Of a DNA stretch of 64,000 nt, positions 42,812 through 51,440 are shown piece after piece. Source of the stretch: Akkermansiaceae bacterium (lineage in GTDB: Bacteria > Verrucomicrobiota > Verrucomicrobiia > Verrucomicrobiales > Akkermansiaceae). The stretch lies in assembly GCA_947462535.1 (NCBI GenBank), contig CANHPN010000006.1:19625-83624 (forward strand). The letters run 5' to 3'. The notes beneath the pieces are model-generated. The model ran no database searches and was not told where the DNA came from. It worked only from the letters and a program-made list of their open reading frames with translations. A program made the translations under genes and the position numbers. Position 1 is the stretch's first letter, and each line of letters starts with the position of its first letter.

Positions 42812-42989
42812 GGGTGTGATGTTTGTTTTCTAACTTCTCCGGGCGTGGCAGGCAGCATCAGTTTTCTTCCCTTTCCAATTCTCCATGAAGGAATCTTTTG
42901 GAAAAATTTTGTCCAGAGGAAATACCGGCTAAAAAACCTGTCACACGGGGACCGAGGCTTTCAAACGTATTCGTTTTGCAAGTGATGGC

Positions 42990-43646
42990 TCACTCGGCGG
43001 GTTCGATTTGGGGCTGCTTTTTCAGCCTGGAGCGGGCGATTTCGTAGATCATCGGCAGCACGGAAATCACGATGATTCCCAGGATCACCAGCTCGAAGTT
43101 CTGCTTCACCACCGGGATGTTTCCAAAGAACCAGCCAGCCGGTAAAATGAGGCCGACCCACAGCAGCGCGCCGGTCACGTTGAAGAACATGAAGCGGCGG
43201 TAATCCATTTCTCCCGTGCCGGCGACGAAGGGCGCGAAGGTCCGGACAATGGGGACGAAGCGCGCGATGATGATGGTTTTTCCGCCATAACGGGTGAAGA
43301 ACTCGTTGGTTTTCGCGATGTGGGCGGGCTTCACGATTCTTGGGAATTTCCGCATCATCCAGCCACCGGCTTTCCGGCCGATCCAGTAGTTGACCGTGTC
43401 GCCGAGGATCGCGGCGACTAGCAGGATCGCCGCGGAGATCCAGATATTGAGACCCGACAAGGGGTCTGCGGCCAGCGCGCCGATGGCGAAAAGCAGCGAG
43501 TCGCCGGGCAGGAAGGGCGTCACGACGAGGCCTGTCTCACAGAAAACAATCAGGAAAAGGAGCCCGTAAATCAACGTGCCGTGGTCACGGATGAATTCTG
43601 CGAGATGGTCGGGAAGATGTAAAAAGAGGTCGAGGATTTCAGTCAT
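42990..43646 (-). CDS. DedA-family membrane protein
   Basis: FLPGDSLLFAIGALAA, IGRKAGGWMMRKFPRIVKPAHIAKTNEFFTRYGGKTIIIARFVPIVRTFAPFVAGTGEMDYRRF. Confidence 0.94.
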   Translation of the reverse strand: MTEILDLFLHLPDHLAEFIRDHGTLIYGLLFLIVFCETGLVVTPFLPGDSLLFAIGALAADPLSGLNIWISAAILLVAAILGDTVNYWIGRKAGGWMMRKFPRIVKPAHIAKTNEFFTRYGGKTIIIARFVPIVRTFAPFVAGTGEMDYRRFMFFNVTGALLWVGLILPAGWFFGNIPVVKQNFELVILGIIVISVLPMIYEIARSRLKKQPQIEPAE

Positions 43647-43649
43647 GGG

Positions 43650-44660
43650 TCAGCTGTGTTCGGGGCGGCGGTCGCGGGTGAGAAGGTCCTGCATCGCAAG
43701 CGGGGCGGACTTGCCTTCGTAGAGGATGCTGTAAACGGAGTCGATGATCGGCGTGCGGACGCCGACGCGGCGCGCGGCTTCGTGGATTGATAGAGTGTTA
43801 GGAACGCCTTCCGCGACCATGCCGAGGGCGGCGACGGCTTCCTCCAGCGTCTTGCCGCTGCCGAGGGCGAGGCCGACGCGGTGGTTGCGCGAGTGCTCGG
43901 AGAAACAGGTGACGATGAGGTCGCCGACGCCGGAGAGCCCGGCGAAGGTCTCCAGCCGGCCGCCGAGCGCGGTGCCGAGGCGGGTCATTTCCGCCAGCGC
44001 GCGGGTGACGAGGGCGGCCACCGCGTTGTCGCCCAGGCCGAGGCCGTGGGCCATGCCGGCGGCGATGGCGTAAACGTTCTTCACTGCACCGCCGAACTCG
44101 ATTCCTGCGAGGTCGTCGCTGGTGTAGGAGCGGAAATGGGGCAGCGTGAAAAGGTCCTGCAGCCGGACGGCGAGGGCGTGGTCCTCCGAGCCGATGACCG
44201 CGCAGGTGGCCATGCCGGTGGCGATTTCCTCCGCGTGGTTAGGGCCTGACAGGGCGGCGATCGGATTGACCGGGAAGACCTCGCGCAGGATCTGGCTCAT
44301 GCGGTCACCGGTGTGTTTCTCGATGCCCTTGGCGCAGGAGAGGAGGATGGTTTGCTCCGGCAGTCCGGTGTCGGCCAGCTTGCGGGCGGTCTCGCGGGTG
44401 GCGGAGGTGGGGACGGCGAAAATGACCAGCGGGTGGGCCAGCGCGTCCGTCAGTTCACAGGAGGCATGGACGTTTCCGTCGAGTAGGACGTCGCTCAGGT
44501 AGTGCGGATTGCGATGCTCGCGGTTGATGGTTTCTGCGGTCTTGCAATCGCGGCCTATCAGGTTGATGCGGTCGAGCCGGGGCGAGAGCAGCTTGGCGAT
44601 GGCGGTGCCGAACGAACCGGAACCCAGGACGGCTGCGGAGTTGAATTGGGCTTCAGACAT
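43650..44660 (-). CDS. gpsA: Glycerol-3-phosphate dehydrogenase [NAD(P)+]
   Basis: AAVLGSGSFGTAIAKLLS, LSGPNHAEEIA, GAVKNVYAIAAGMAHGLGLGDNAVAALVTRALAEMTRLG, GLSGVGDLIVTCFSEHSRNHRVG. Confidence 0.96.
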   Translation of the reverse strand: MSEAQFNSAAVLGSGSFGTAIAKLLSPRLDRINLIGRDCKTAETINREHRNPHYLSDVLLDGNVHASCELTDALAHPLVIFAVPTSATRETARKLADTGLPEQTILLSCAKGIEKHTGDRMSQILREVFPVNPIAALSGPNHAEEIATGMATCAVIGSEDHALAVRLQDLFTLPHFRSYTSDDLAGIEFGGAVKNVYAIAAGMAHGLGLGDNAVAALVTRALAEMTRLGTALGGRLETFAGLSGVGDLIVTCFSEHSRNHRVGLALGSGKTLEEAVAALGMVAEGVPNTLSIHEAARRVGVRTPIIDSVYSILYEGKSAPLAMQDLLTRDRRPEHS

Positions 44661-45396
44661 CGCCGGATTTGGGCTTGCGGGTGAAGCGATGCTCGGTGCC
44701 TGCGAGAAGGCGCCGGATGTTGGTCCGGTGTTTCCAAATGGCGAGGATCGCGAGGACTAGACTGAAGAAGAACAATGGTTTGTTCCAGGTGCCCGCCTGC
44801 CACAAGGTCGGCAGGGATTCGTCGTTGTTGATGTGGTGGAAGCGGGCTCCGTAATGGGTGATGAGCGGCAGCGATGCCGCAGCGACGATGCTCGCCAGCG
44901 AGACGTAGCGGCTGACCGCGAACACGGCGACCCAGACGGCGATCAGCAAGACCACTCCGGCCGGCATCAGTGCTAACAAAACTCCGGCGGAAGTGGCGAT
45001 GCCCTTGCCGCCCTTGAATCCGACCCATGGCGAGTAGTTGTGGCCGAGTACCGCCGCCAGCGCGGTGATGACATGGACGAGCTGGCCCTTGAACTGCCCG
45101 GCGGCGGGGAGGACCAGCGCGAGCTGATCCAGCCCGCCGATGTGGAACAATCCGACTTTTTTAGCTTCGATCTGGATCAAATTGACCGCGATCACCACGG
45201 GAATAAATCCCTTGAGCGCGTCCAGCAGCAGGCAGGTGAGGCCGTATTTCTTGCCGATGATCCGCAGCACGTTGGTCGCGCCGATGTTGCCCGAGCCGTG
45301 TTCGCGGATGTTGACCCCCTTGATCCTGGAAATGATCAGGCCGAAGGGGATCGAGCCTAGCAGGAAGGCGGTGAGCGGGCAGAGCCAGAGTTGCAT
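44653..45396 (-). CDS. plsY: Glycerol-3-phosphate acyltransferase
   Basis: LLGSIPFGLIISRIKGVNIREHGSGNIGATNVLRIIGKKYG, GHNYSPWVGFKGGKGIATSAG; 8-bp overlap with gpsA. Confidence 0.96.
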   Translation of the reverse strand: MQLWLCPLTAFLLGSIPFGLIISRIKGVNIREHGSGNIGATNVLRIIGKKYGLTCLLLDALKGFIPVVIAVNLIQIEAKKVGLFHIGGLDQLALVLPAAGQFKGQLVHVITALAAVLGHNYSPWVGFKGGKGIATSAGVLLALMPAGVVLLIAVWVAVFAVSRYVSLASIVAAASLPLITHYGARFHHINNDESLPTLWQAGTWNKPLFFFSLVLAILAIWKHRTNIRRLLAGTEHRFTRKPKSGDV

Positions 45397-45417
45397 GCAG
45401 CGGTGGTTAGGGGCGCG

Positions 45418-46023
45418 TCACTCGGAGGTGGCGGAGGTGATGGTCACGGGTTCCACAGGCACATCACCGCCGAGGCGCGCGTCGGCACGGGTTTTGACGG
45501 CCTTGATATTGTCCACCACGTCCATGCCTTCGACGACTTTGCCGAACACAGCGTAACCACCGTTGCCCGGGTAGTTGAGCATGGCGTTGTCCACCACGTT
45601 GATGAAGAACTGGGCGGTGGCGCTGTTGGGATCGCTGGTGCGCGCCATGGAGATGGTGCCGCGTTCGTTCTTGAGTCCGTTCTGGCCTTCGTTGACGATG
45701 CCCTTGCCAGTTTCCTTTTCGACGAGGTTTTCGCCGTCCAGTTTGAAGCCACCGCCCTGGATCATGAAGCCGTCGATGACGCGGTGGAAGACCGTGCCGT
45801 CGTAGTGCTTCTTGTTCACGTAGCCGAGGAAATTAGCAACCGTGACGGGGGCTTTTTCCGCGTTCAGTTCGAGGACGATGTCGCCCTTGCTGGTTTTCAA
45901 GCGGACTTTCGCGACCTTGGCGGTGGCGGGTGCTGCGGCGGGTTTCTCCGCTTCCTTGGCAGGTTGGCAAGAGGGAAGCATTGTAAGCAGAACGAGGGAA
46001 ATAAGGGCGAGTAGGCGTTTCAT
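45418..46023 (-). CDS. Cyclophilin-type peptidyl-prolyl isomerase (lipoprotein)
   Basis: [61 protein letters not shown]; lipobox LPSC. Confidence 0.93.
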   Translation of the reverse strand: MKRLLALISLVLLTMLPSCQPAKEAEKPAAAPATAKVAKVRLKTSKGDIVLELNAEKAPVTVANFLGYVNKKHYDGTVFHRVIDGFMIQGGGFKLDGENLVEKETGKGIVNEGQNGLKNERGTISMARTSDPNSATAQFFINVVDNAMLNYPGNGGYAVFGKVVEGMDVVDNIKAVKTRADARLGGDVPVEPVTITSATSE

Positions 46024-46243
46024 CGGCGGGGTTCTACGGGAATCCCCGGCGGAGTGCAAGCGCTGTTGAGCGCCCGGTTTTCGCCCGCGAGGCAGGGGCG
46101 CCCGGTAGCATGGCGGTGGGCTTGGTGGGATCAGCGGAAGACGGGATCCGTTCACCCGAGTGCATGAGGTGACGATGAGATGAGATAATTTGACAGAAAT
46201 CGGCTTTCCATGCACCCGGGGTCGGATACCGCCGCCACCCTGC

Positions 46244-46276
46244 GAAAACGCCCCGGGACCGTGCGGTCGCGGGGCG
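46244..46276 (-). terminator. Intrinsic terminator downstream of desaturase
   Basis: CGCCCCG ... CGGGGCG stem (46249-46276) followed on the minus strand by TTTT. Confidence 0.65.
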
Positions 46277-46303
46277 CGTTGGGTTCGGGAGTTGAAGGAA
46301 CCG

Positions 46304-47422
46304 TCAGACAGCGGCGGTGGTCCGGCGGAGTTCGCGCATCAGGCTGCGGGTCTCGTCCTGCCAGCCCTTCATGGCTTTGCGGGAAAGCTGGACGCGGTCG
46401 GCCACGGCCTTTTCAAGCTCGTGATAGTTGGCGGAGAGTTTCTCAACGATTTCGTGAAGCGAGTCGGCGGCGGAGCGGGCGGCGGCGGCGGGATGCTCGC
46501 GCATTTCGGCGAGATGCGTCTGCGCCTTGCGGCGGGCCTCGCCCATTTCCGCGAGCAGGATGCGGCCGTCCGGCACGCGGCGGAGTCCATCGACGAGGCC
46601 AAGCTTGGAGAGCGTCCAGATGGTCCACTTGCTAGGATCCCACTGCCATGGCTTCACGCCGTTGCGGTAGTCGTGCTGGAACTCGTGGTGATAGTTGTGA
46701 TAGCCCTCGCCGAAGGTGAAGAAGGCCATAATCGCGCTGTCGCGGGCGGTGTGGCTGGTGGAATACGGCTGGCGGCCGAGCATGTGGCAGAACGAGTTGA
46801 TGAAGAACGTGCAGTGCTGGGCGACGACGATGCGGGCGATGCCGGGGATGAGGAAACCACCGAGCGCGCCGAGCCAGGGGTCCAGACCCATCTTGAGATT
46901 CCAGACGTAGCCGAGCACGGTCGGGATCACGAGGCCGACAAAGAAGCCGATCCAGTGGACATACTTGTGCTGCCACATGACGAGCTTGTCCTTCCGCAGA
47001 TCGGCGACATTGTCCATCGGCTGCTCGGGATTGAGTTTGAAAATGAGCCAGCCGATGTGGGCCCAGAAGAAGCCCTTGGAGATGTCATAAGGGTCCTCGT
47101 CGTGGTCCACGTGCTTGTGGTGGAGGCGGTGGTCGGACGCCCAGTTGAGGCAGGAGTTTTCAAACGCGCAGGCGCCGAAAACGAGGGTGAAGAACTTGAC
47201 GGGCCTCTTCGCCTTGAAGGACAAGTGCGAGAAAAGGCGGTGGTAGCCGACTGTGATGCTCATCATCGTGGCAGTCACGAAAAAGAAGAACATGGCGAAC
47301 TGGAACCAGTCGAGGCCGACTTTAACCAGGTAGATGGGAACCCCAATGAGGGCGGTGAGGGCGGTGCCGATGAGGAAGGAACTGGTGATCCAGTCCACCC
47401 GGTTGAACGGAATGCGGTACAT
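46304..47422 (-). CDS. Acyl-CoA/fatty acid desaturase
   Basis: Histidine boxes [22 protein letters not shown]. Confidence 0.93.
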   Translation of the reverse strand: MYRIPFNRVDWITSSFLIGTALTALIGVPIYLVKVGLDWFQFAMFFFFVTATMMSITVGYHRLFSHLSFKAKRPVKFFTLVFGACAFENSCLNWASDHRLHHKHVDHDEDPYDISKGFFWAHIGWLIFKLNPEQPMDNVADLRKDKLVMWQHKYVHWIGFFVGLVIPTVLGYVWNLKMGLDPWLGALGGFLIPGIARIVVAQHCTFFINSFCHMLGRQPYSTSHTARDSAIMAFFTFGEGYHNYHHEFQHDYRNGVKPWQWDPSKWTIWTLSKLGLVDGLRRVPDGRILLAEMGEARRKAQTHLAEMREHPAAAARSAADSLHEIVEKLSANYHELEKAVADRVQLSRKAMKGWQDETRSLMRELRRTTAAV

Positions 47423-47651
47423 AATTTGTGTTCTAAAACCCTCGGGCAGCCGGATGTTTAACCGGACGGTCGGCACAACTGCGCGCCGATAGCCAAAGGA
47501 CGAGGGTGAGTAGCCGACTTTGCCCGGGCATGCAAGCCCCCCTTTTTTTCAGATTTCCGGCGGGATGTGTCTTGACAAGACCTGGTCGATCCCGCATCAA
47601 ACGCGCCCCGAAGAAACTGCGGAACCAACCAAACCAACCAAAAATCATCGC

Positions 47652-47879
47652 ATGCGTGGAGTGACTATGAAAAAAGGCGAGCCCGTTGACCGGGCTCTCA
47701 AGCGCCTCAAGACGAAGCTGGATTCCGAGGGCATCCTCGAGGAAATGCGCCGCCGCCGCGCGTTTGAGACCCCCACCGAGCGCAAGCAACGCAAGCTGCG
47801 TTCCGCTTCCAAGCGCAACAAGATCCGCTGGCGTTTCTCGAACGCACCGGCGGCCGCTCCTGCCGACTCCGCCGAGTAA
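47652..47879 (+). CDS. rpsU: 30S ribosomal protein bS21
   Basis: KKGEPVDRALKRLKTKLDSEGILEEMRRRRAFETPTERKQRKLRSASKRNKIR. Confidence 0.92.
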   Translation: MRGVTMKKGEPVDRALKRLKTKLDSEGILEEMRRRRAFETPTERKQRKLRSASKRNKIRWRFSNAPAAAPADSAE

Positions 47880-47910
47880 TTTTCTCAGGCTCCGCAAACC
47901 AGGGTCAAAG

Positions 47911-47938
47911 ACGGGTGCCAAACGGCATCCGTTTTTTT
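47911..47938 (+). terminator. Intrinsic terminator of rpsU
   Basis: ACGGGTGCC-AAAC-GGCATCCGT (one G.U pair), followed by a T-run. Confidence 0.88.
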
Positions 47939-48147
47939 GTGCCCGGATTTCATCATCAAGGCCGACCCCGAACTCTCCCACAAGGCGGCCCGCGACATCG
48001 AGCTCGCCTTCAAGCGCGTCGTGGAAACCGGGAGCAAAGATTGGTTCCGCGCGAAGACGGAGTCCTCGATTTACCAGATGACCAGCGGCTATTACCGGAC
48101 TGTGGGGAACGTAGAGTGCGCCGATCGGGGCACCCTGTGATCCGCGG

Positions 48148-48606
48148 TTGCTCGGCCATGCACTTCCCTCACCCGCCGAGCGATTCGGCGCGCTGGATGC
48201 CGCATTCCACCGGCTGAAAATCCCATACGAACGCCAAGCTTCCCACCTGCGCCTGGCAAGCCTTGCGCGGGTCGCGCGGGATTACGGCGCACGGGCCGTT
48301 GCCGTGAACACAATCAATCAGCTTGCCAACACCGCTCTTCAACAAAACCGGGTGGACCCGGATGAACCGTTTCTCGCAGCCTGCGAACGCTTCGATTTGA
48401 TTCCTCCCGCCGTCATGTAGGTTGGCAACTGGGTGCTCGCCGCCGCCATCGAGGAACTGGAACGCCTCTGCGCCTTTTCGTCATTCTACACCGGACCCTC
48501 GGCCCGGCAGCGCCTGGAACTCATCCAAAACCTTGGCTTTGGCAGCGATGAGATGAAACGCCGCCTGCACCTCGTGCAGACGCGTTTTGGCGCGCCTTCC
48601 TCATAG
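48148..48606 (+). pseudogene. Decayed ORF of unknown family (in-frame TAG)
   Basis: LGHALPSPAERFGALDAAFHRLKIPYERQASHLRL...DLIPPAVM*VGNWVLAAAIEELERLCAFSSFYTGPSARQRLELIQNLGFGSDEMKRRLHLVQTRFGAPSS; coding-like composition continues in frame past TAG at 48418-48420. Confidence 0.5.
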
Positions 48607-48617
48607 CATGTCATCGC

Positions 48618-50186
48618 CTATCTTTTACCATCTGTCAGTCGTGGCACCCGGTCGAACGCGTCCTCGGCCAACCGCGGGTCGTCATTGACCTTGAGTTCGT
48701 TCATCAACTGATCGCGGAGCTTCGCCAGCTTCGCGGCGTAGGCGGGTTCGGTTGCGACGTTTTTCGTTTGATAGGGATCCTTTGCCAGGTCGTAGAGCTC
48801 TTCGGCCGGGCGCTTGCCCCAGGCAAACTCGATGAAGGATTCCATACCCGCATCCTTGCGGTGCTCGACCAGCCACGCCTTGGTCGGTGACATGTCGATG
48901 TCGGGAAAGGCGCAGTAAGTGCTGTTCGCAAGCTGGTCGTAGGATGGCGCCGAATCATCCGTGACTCCGCAGGGATCGCCCGCCGGCCAGCGGTCGGGCT
49001 TGAAGTTCTTCACGTAAAGGAAGTCCGGCGTGCGCAGCGCGCGCACCGGGTAGGGAAGGTTGCCTTGGCGGGCACGCCCGGCATGCACCTCCCGTCCGAT
49101 CAGCGCCCAGCCGCGGAGTTTCGAATCGTCGCCGCCCGGAGCCAGCGCGGGCAGCAGGCTTTGGCCGTTAGGGCTGTCCGGAGATTCGAGACCGGCGGCG
49201 GCGAGAAAGGTCGGGGCGAGATCGATCAGGGAGACGGGCGCTTTCACGTCGCGACGGGTGGCGATTTTTCCCGGCCAACGGATGGCAAGCAGGACGCCGG
49301 ATCCGAAGTCATGCACGTTAGTCTTTCCACGTGGAAAACCGGGGACGCCGTGATCGCCGGAGATCACGACGATGGTGTTGTCCAGCTCGCCCATGTCCTC
49401 GACCATCTTGATGAGTTCCCCGCAGGCGGCGTCGAAGGCCATCGCCTCGCCGAGGTAGTCGGCCATGTCCTCGCGGATCAGCGGCACGTCGGGCAGCACC
49501 GGCGGCATTTTGCCCTTGAGGTCGTCCGGGTTGAGCCCCCACAGCGCCTTGCCCGAGCCGAGCGCCCACTTGCGATGGGTGTTGCTCGGGTTGAACGAGT
49601 AGAAGAACGGCTGGCCGTCTTTCCGCTTAGCGAGGAAGTCGCGGAAGTTGCCACGCACTTGGTCGAGGATTTTTTGCTTCGCCGCCGGCTTATCCTCCGC
49701 CTTGGTTAGAAAATGCGAGAACTGGTTGAGGTCGGTGCCCGCCTTGTCGTAGATGTTCTGTTTCCCGCCGACGATGCTTTCACGCATGTGCAGTTTGTAG
49801 GTCAGGCCGATGTGATAGCCGCCGTCTCGGAGCACGAGCGACATCCCCTTGATCTTGTCGAACGGATCGGCCACACCCTCCTGCCATGGGTGGTGGAGTT
49901 GCGCGTGCGAGCCGTTGCGGAAGAAATGCCTGCCCGTGTTGAGCGCGGCGCGGGACGGCGTGCACGAGGGTGACGAGACGAACGCGTTCTGAAACAAGGC
50001 GCCCTCTTTGGCCACCCGGTCGAACGCAGGTGTCTTGATGATGTCGTTGGGCGACGGGTCTTTCGGATCCGCGTAGGCCGACGCGTAGCGGCCGAGGTCG
50101 TCCGCAAAAAGCAGCAGGATGTTGGGGCGGTCCTGGGCCGCACAGGCGGCGCAGAGAGCAATGGAGAAAAGAATGATCGTTCTCAT
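48618..50186 (-). CDS. Arylsulfatase-type sulfatase (exported)
   Basis: RPNILLLFADDLGRYASAYAD, formylglycine motif CTPSRAALNTGR, VVISGDHGVPGFPRGKTNVHDFGSGV. Confidence 0.95.
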   Translation of the reverse strand: MRTIILFSIALCAACAAQDRPNILLLFADDLGRYASAYADPKDPSPNDIIKTPAFDRVAKEGALFQNAFVSSPSCTPSRAALNTGRHFFRNGSHAQLHHPWQEGVADPFDKIKGMSLVLRDGGYHIGLTYKLHMRESIVGGKQNIYDKAGTDLNQFSHFLTKAEDKPAAKQKILDQVRGNFRDFLAKRKDGQPFFYSFNPSNTHRKWALGSGKALWGLNPDDLKGKMPPVLPDVPLIREDMADYLGEAMAFDAACGELIKMVEDMGELDNTIVVISGDHGVPGFPRGKTNVHDFGSGVLLAIRWPGKIATRRDVKAPVSLIDLAPTFLAAAGLESPDSPNGQSLLPALAPGGDDSKLRGWALIGREVHAGRARQGNLPYPVRALRTPDFLYVKNFKPDRWPAGDPCGVTDDSAPSYDQLANSTYCAFPDIDMSPTKAWLVEHRKDAGMESFIEFAWGKRPAEELYDLAKDPYQTKNVATEPAYAAKLAKLRDQLMNELKVNDDPRLAEDAFDRVPRLTDGKR

Positions 50187-50222
50187 AGGGCTGTAAACAT
50201 GATGCCAATAATCAAACCCGAC

Positions 50223-51230
50223 TCACCGGCCCGGCACGATCCAAATATTGCGGAAGACCACAGGGTTGCCGTGCTCCTGGAGGAAGACCGGTCCTTCGGG
50301 ACCCTCCAAGGGCTTGCTCAACGGGGCGGATGTCGTGAAATCCTTGGCGAGTTCCAGGTTCTCGTGCACAAGCACTCCATTGAGCCTCACCGTGATCCGG
50401 GGCCAGGCGTTGCGTTTGCCTGCGGCGTCGAATTTTGCGGCGGTGAATTCCACATCGTAAGTCTGCCACGCGAGCGGCGGCAGGCACATGTTCAACCGGG
50501 GTTTGGAAATCGAGTAGATGCCGCCGCACTCGTTGTCTTCTCCTTCGAGGCCAAACGAATCGAGGATCTGGGTTTCCCAGCGTCCGCTGTGATAGATGCC
50601 GCTGTTGCCGCGCTGCTGGCCGCGTGCATCGGGCTTGTAGGGCGTGCGGAATTCCAGATGCAGCGTGTAGTCGCCGAAGAGCCGCCTGCTGGTGCAGCCG
50701 GGTTCCAGCAGATTTCCGTTCGTGATCTTGCCCTTCTCCCAGTGCTCCGCCGATGTGCCGTCGAACAGGACCACCGCGCCTTGCGGCGGCTTGGCCCCCA
50801 TGGCGGGGCTGTGGCGCTCGATGCGCGGGAGTTTGCGCTTCGCGCCATCCGATGACGTTAGGGAGAGCAGGCCGTCTTCGATGGTGGCGGTCGTTTTACC
50901 CGCCTCATCCACGCAATCGATCTTGCCTCCTTTGCGCTCTCCCTTCAGCAGGACGCGCGGTTTCCCCGGTTCCCATCCTGCGCCGGGCAGGCCGCCATCA
51001 AGGACGTAAACGTCGAAACGCCCGTCGCCGAGAGCCACCACCTGAGCGCCCATCGCGGCCTCGGCTTCGCCGCCGCGGTACTCTCCCTGGATTGCGAAAT
51101 CCGGATCCTCGCGAAGCGCGATGTCAGGATCGGTCCATGTCCTGGTTACGGAAGGAGGAACGGCGAACGCAAAGCCCGCGCTAAAAACGAGCAGGGCGGA
51201 AAAGATGCTAAGGCTAGATCGTGTCATCAT
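50223..51230 (-). CDS. DUF1080 (3-keto-disaccharide hydrolase-like) family protein
   Basis: VVLFDGTSAEHWEKG, DYTLHLEFRTPYKPDARGQQRGNSGIYHSGRWETQILDSFG; signal peptide. Confidence 0.9.
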   Translation of the reverse strand: MMTRSSLSIFSALLVFSAGFAFAVPPSVTRTWTDPDIALREDPDFAIQGEYRGGEAEAAMGAQVVALGDGRFDVYVLDGGLPGAGWEPGKPRVLLKGERKGGKIDCVDEAGKTTATIEDGLLSLTSSDGAKRKLPRIERHSPAMGAKPPQGAVVLFDGTSAEHWEKGKITNGNLLEPGCTSRRLFGDYTLHLEFRTPYKPDARGQQRGNSGIYHSGRWETQILDSFGLEGEDNECGGIYSISKPRLNMCLPPLAWQTYDVEFTAAKFDAAGKRNAWPRITVRLNGVLVHENLELAKDFTTSAPLSKPLEGPEGPVFLQEHGNPVVFRNIWIVPGR

Positions 51231-51440
51231 TGGGTGGTGCTGGACTCATTTGCTCTTTCGGGCCTCGGTGGATACGGTTGAGAATCCATTTTCTGTCGTT
51301 TCAAAGAGGATTAAACAAGGAGCCGACCGCTCGATCAGCGACTGCTGTGACCCAGTGTGGCGGACGAACCCGGTGCCATTGAATGAAATCGCCCGTGGCC
51401 AACGGGACGATTTTGATTTCCTCCGCGGAACCGCCGCGCG

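Noticed and set aside
46190-47461. 423-aa plus-strand ORF antisense to the desaturase
   Set aside because: Complement of a well-supported fatty acid desaturase with intact His boxes; D/V/E/G-rich mirror composition typical of antisense frames.
47937-48140. Short ORF MCPDFIIKADPELSHKAARDIELAFKRVV... after the rpsU terminator
   Set aside because: Protein-like in parts, but too short and unrecognised; could be another fragment of the decayed locus 48148-48606, not enough to call.
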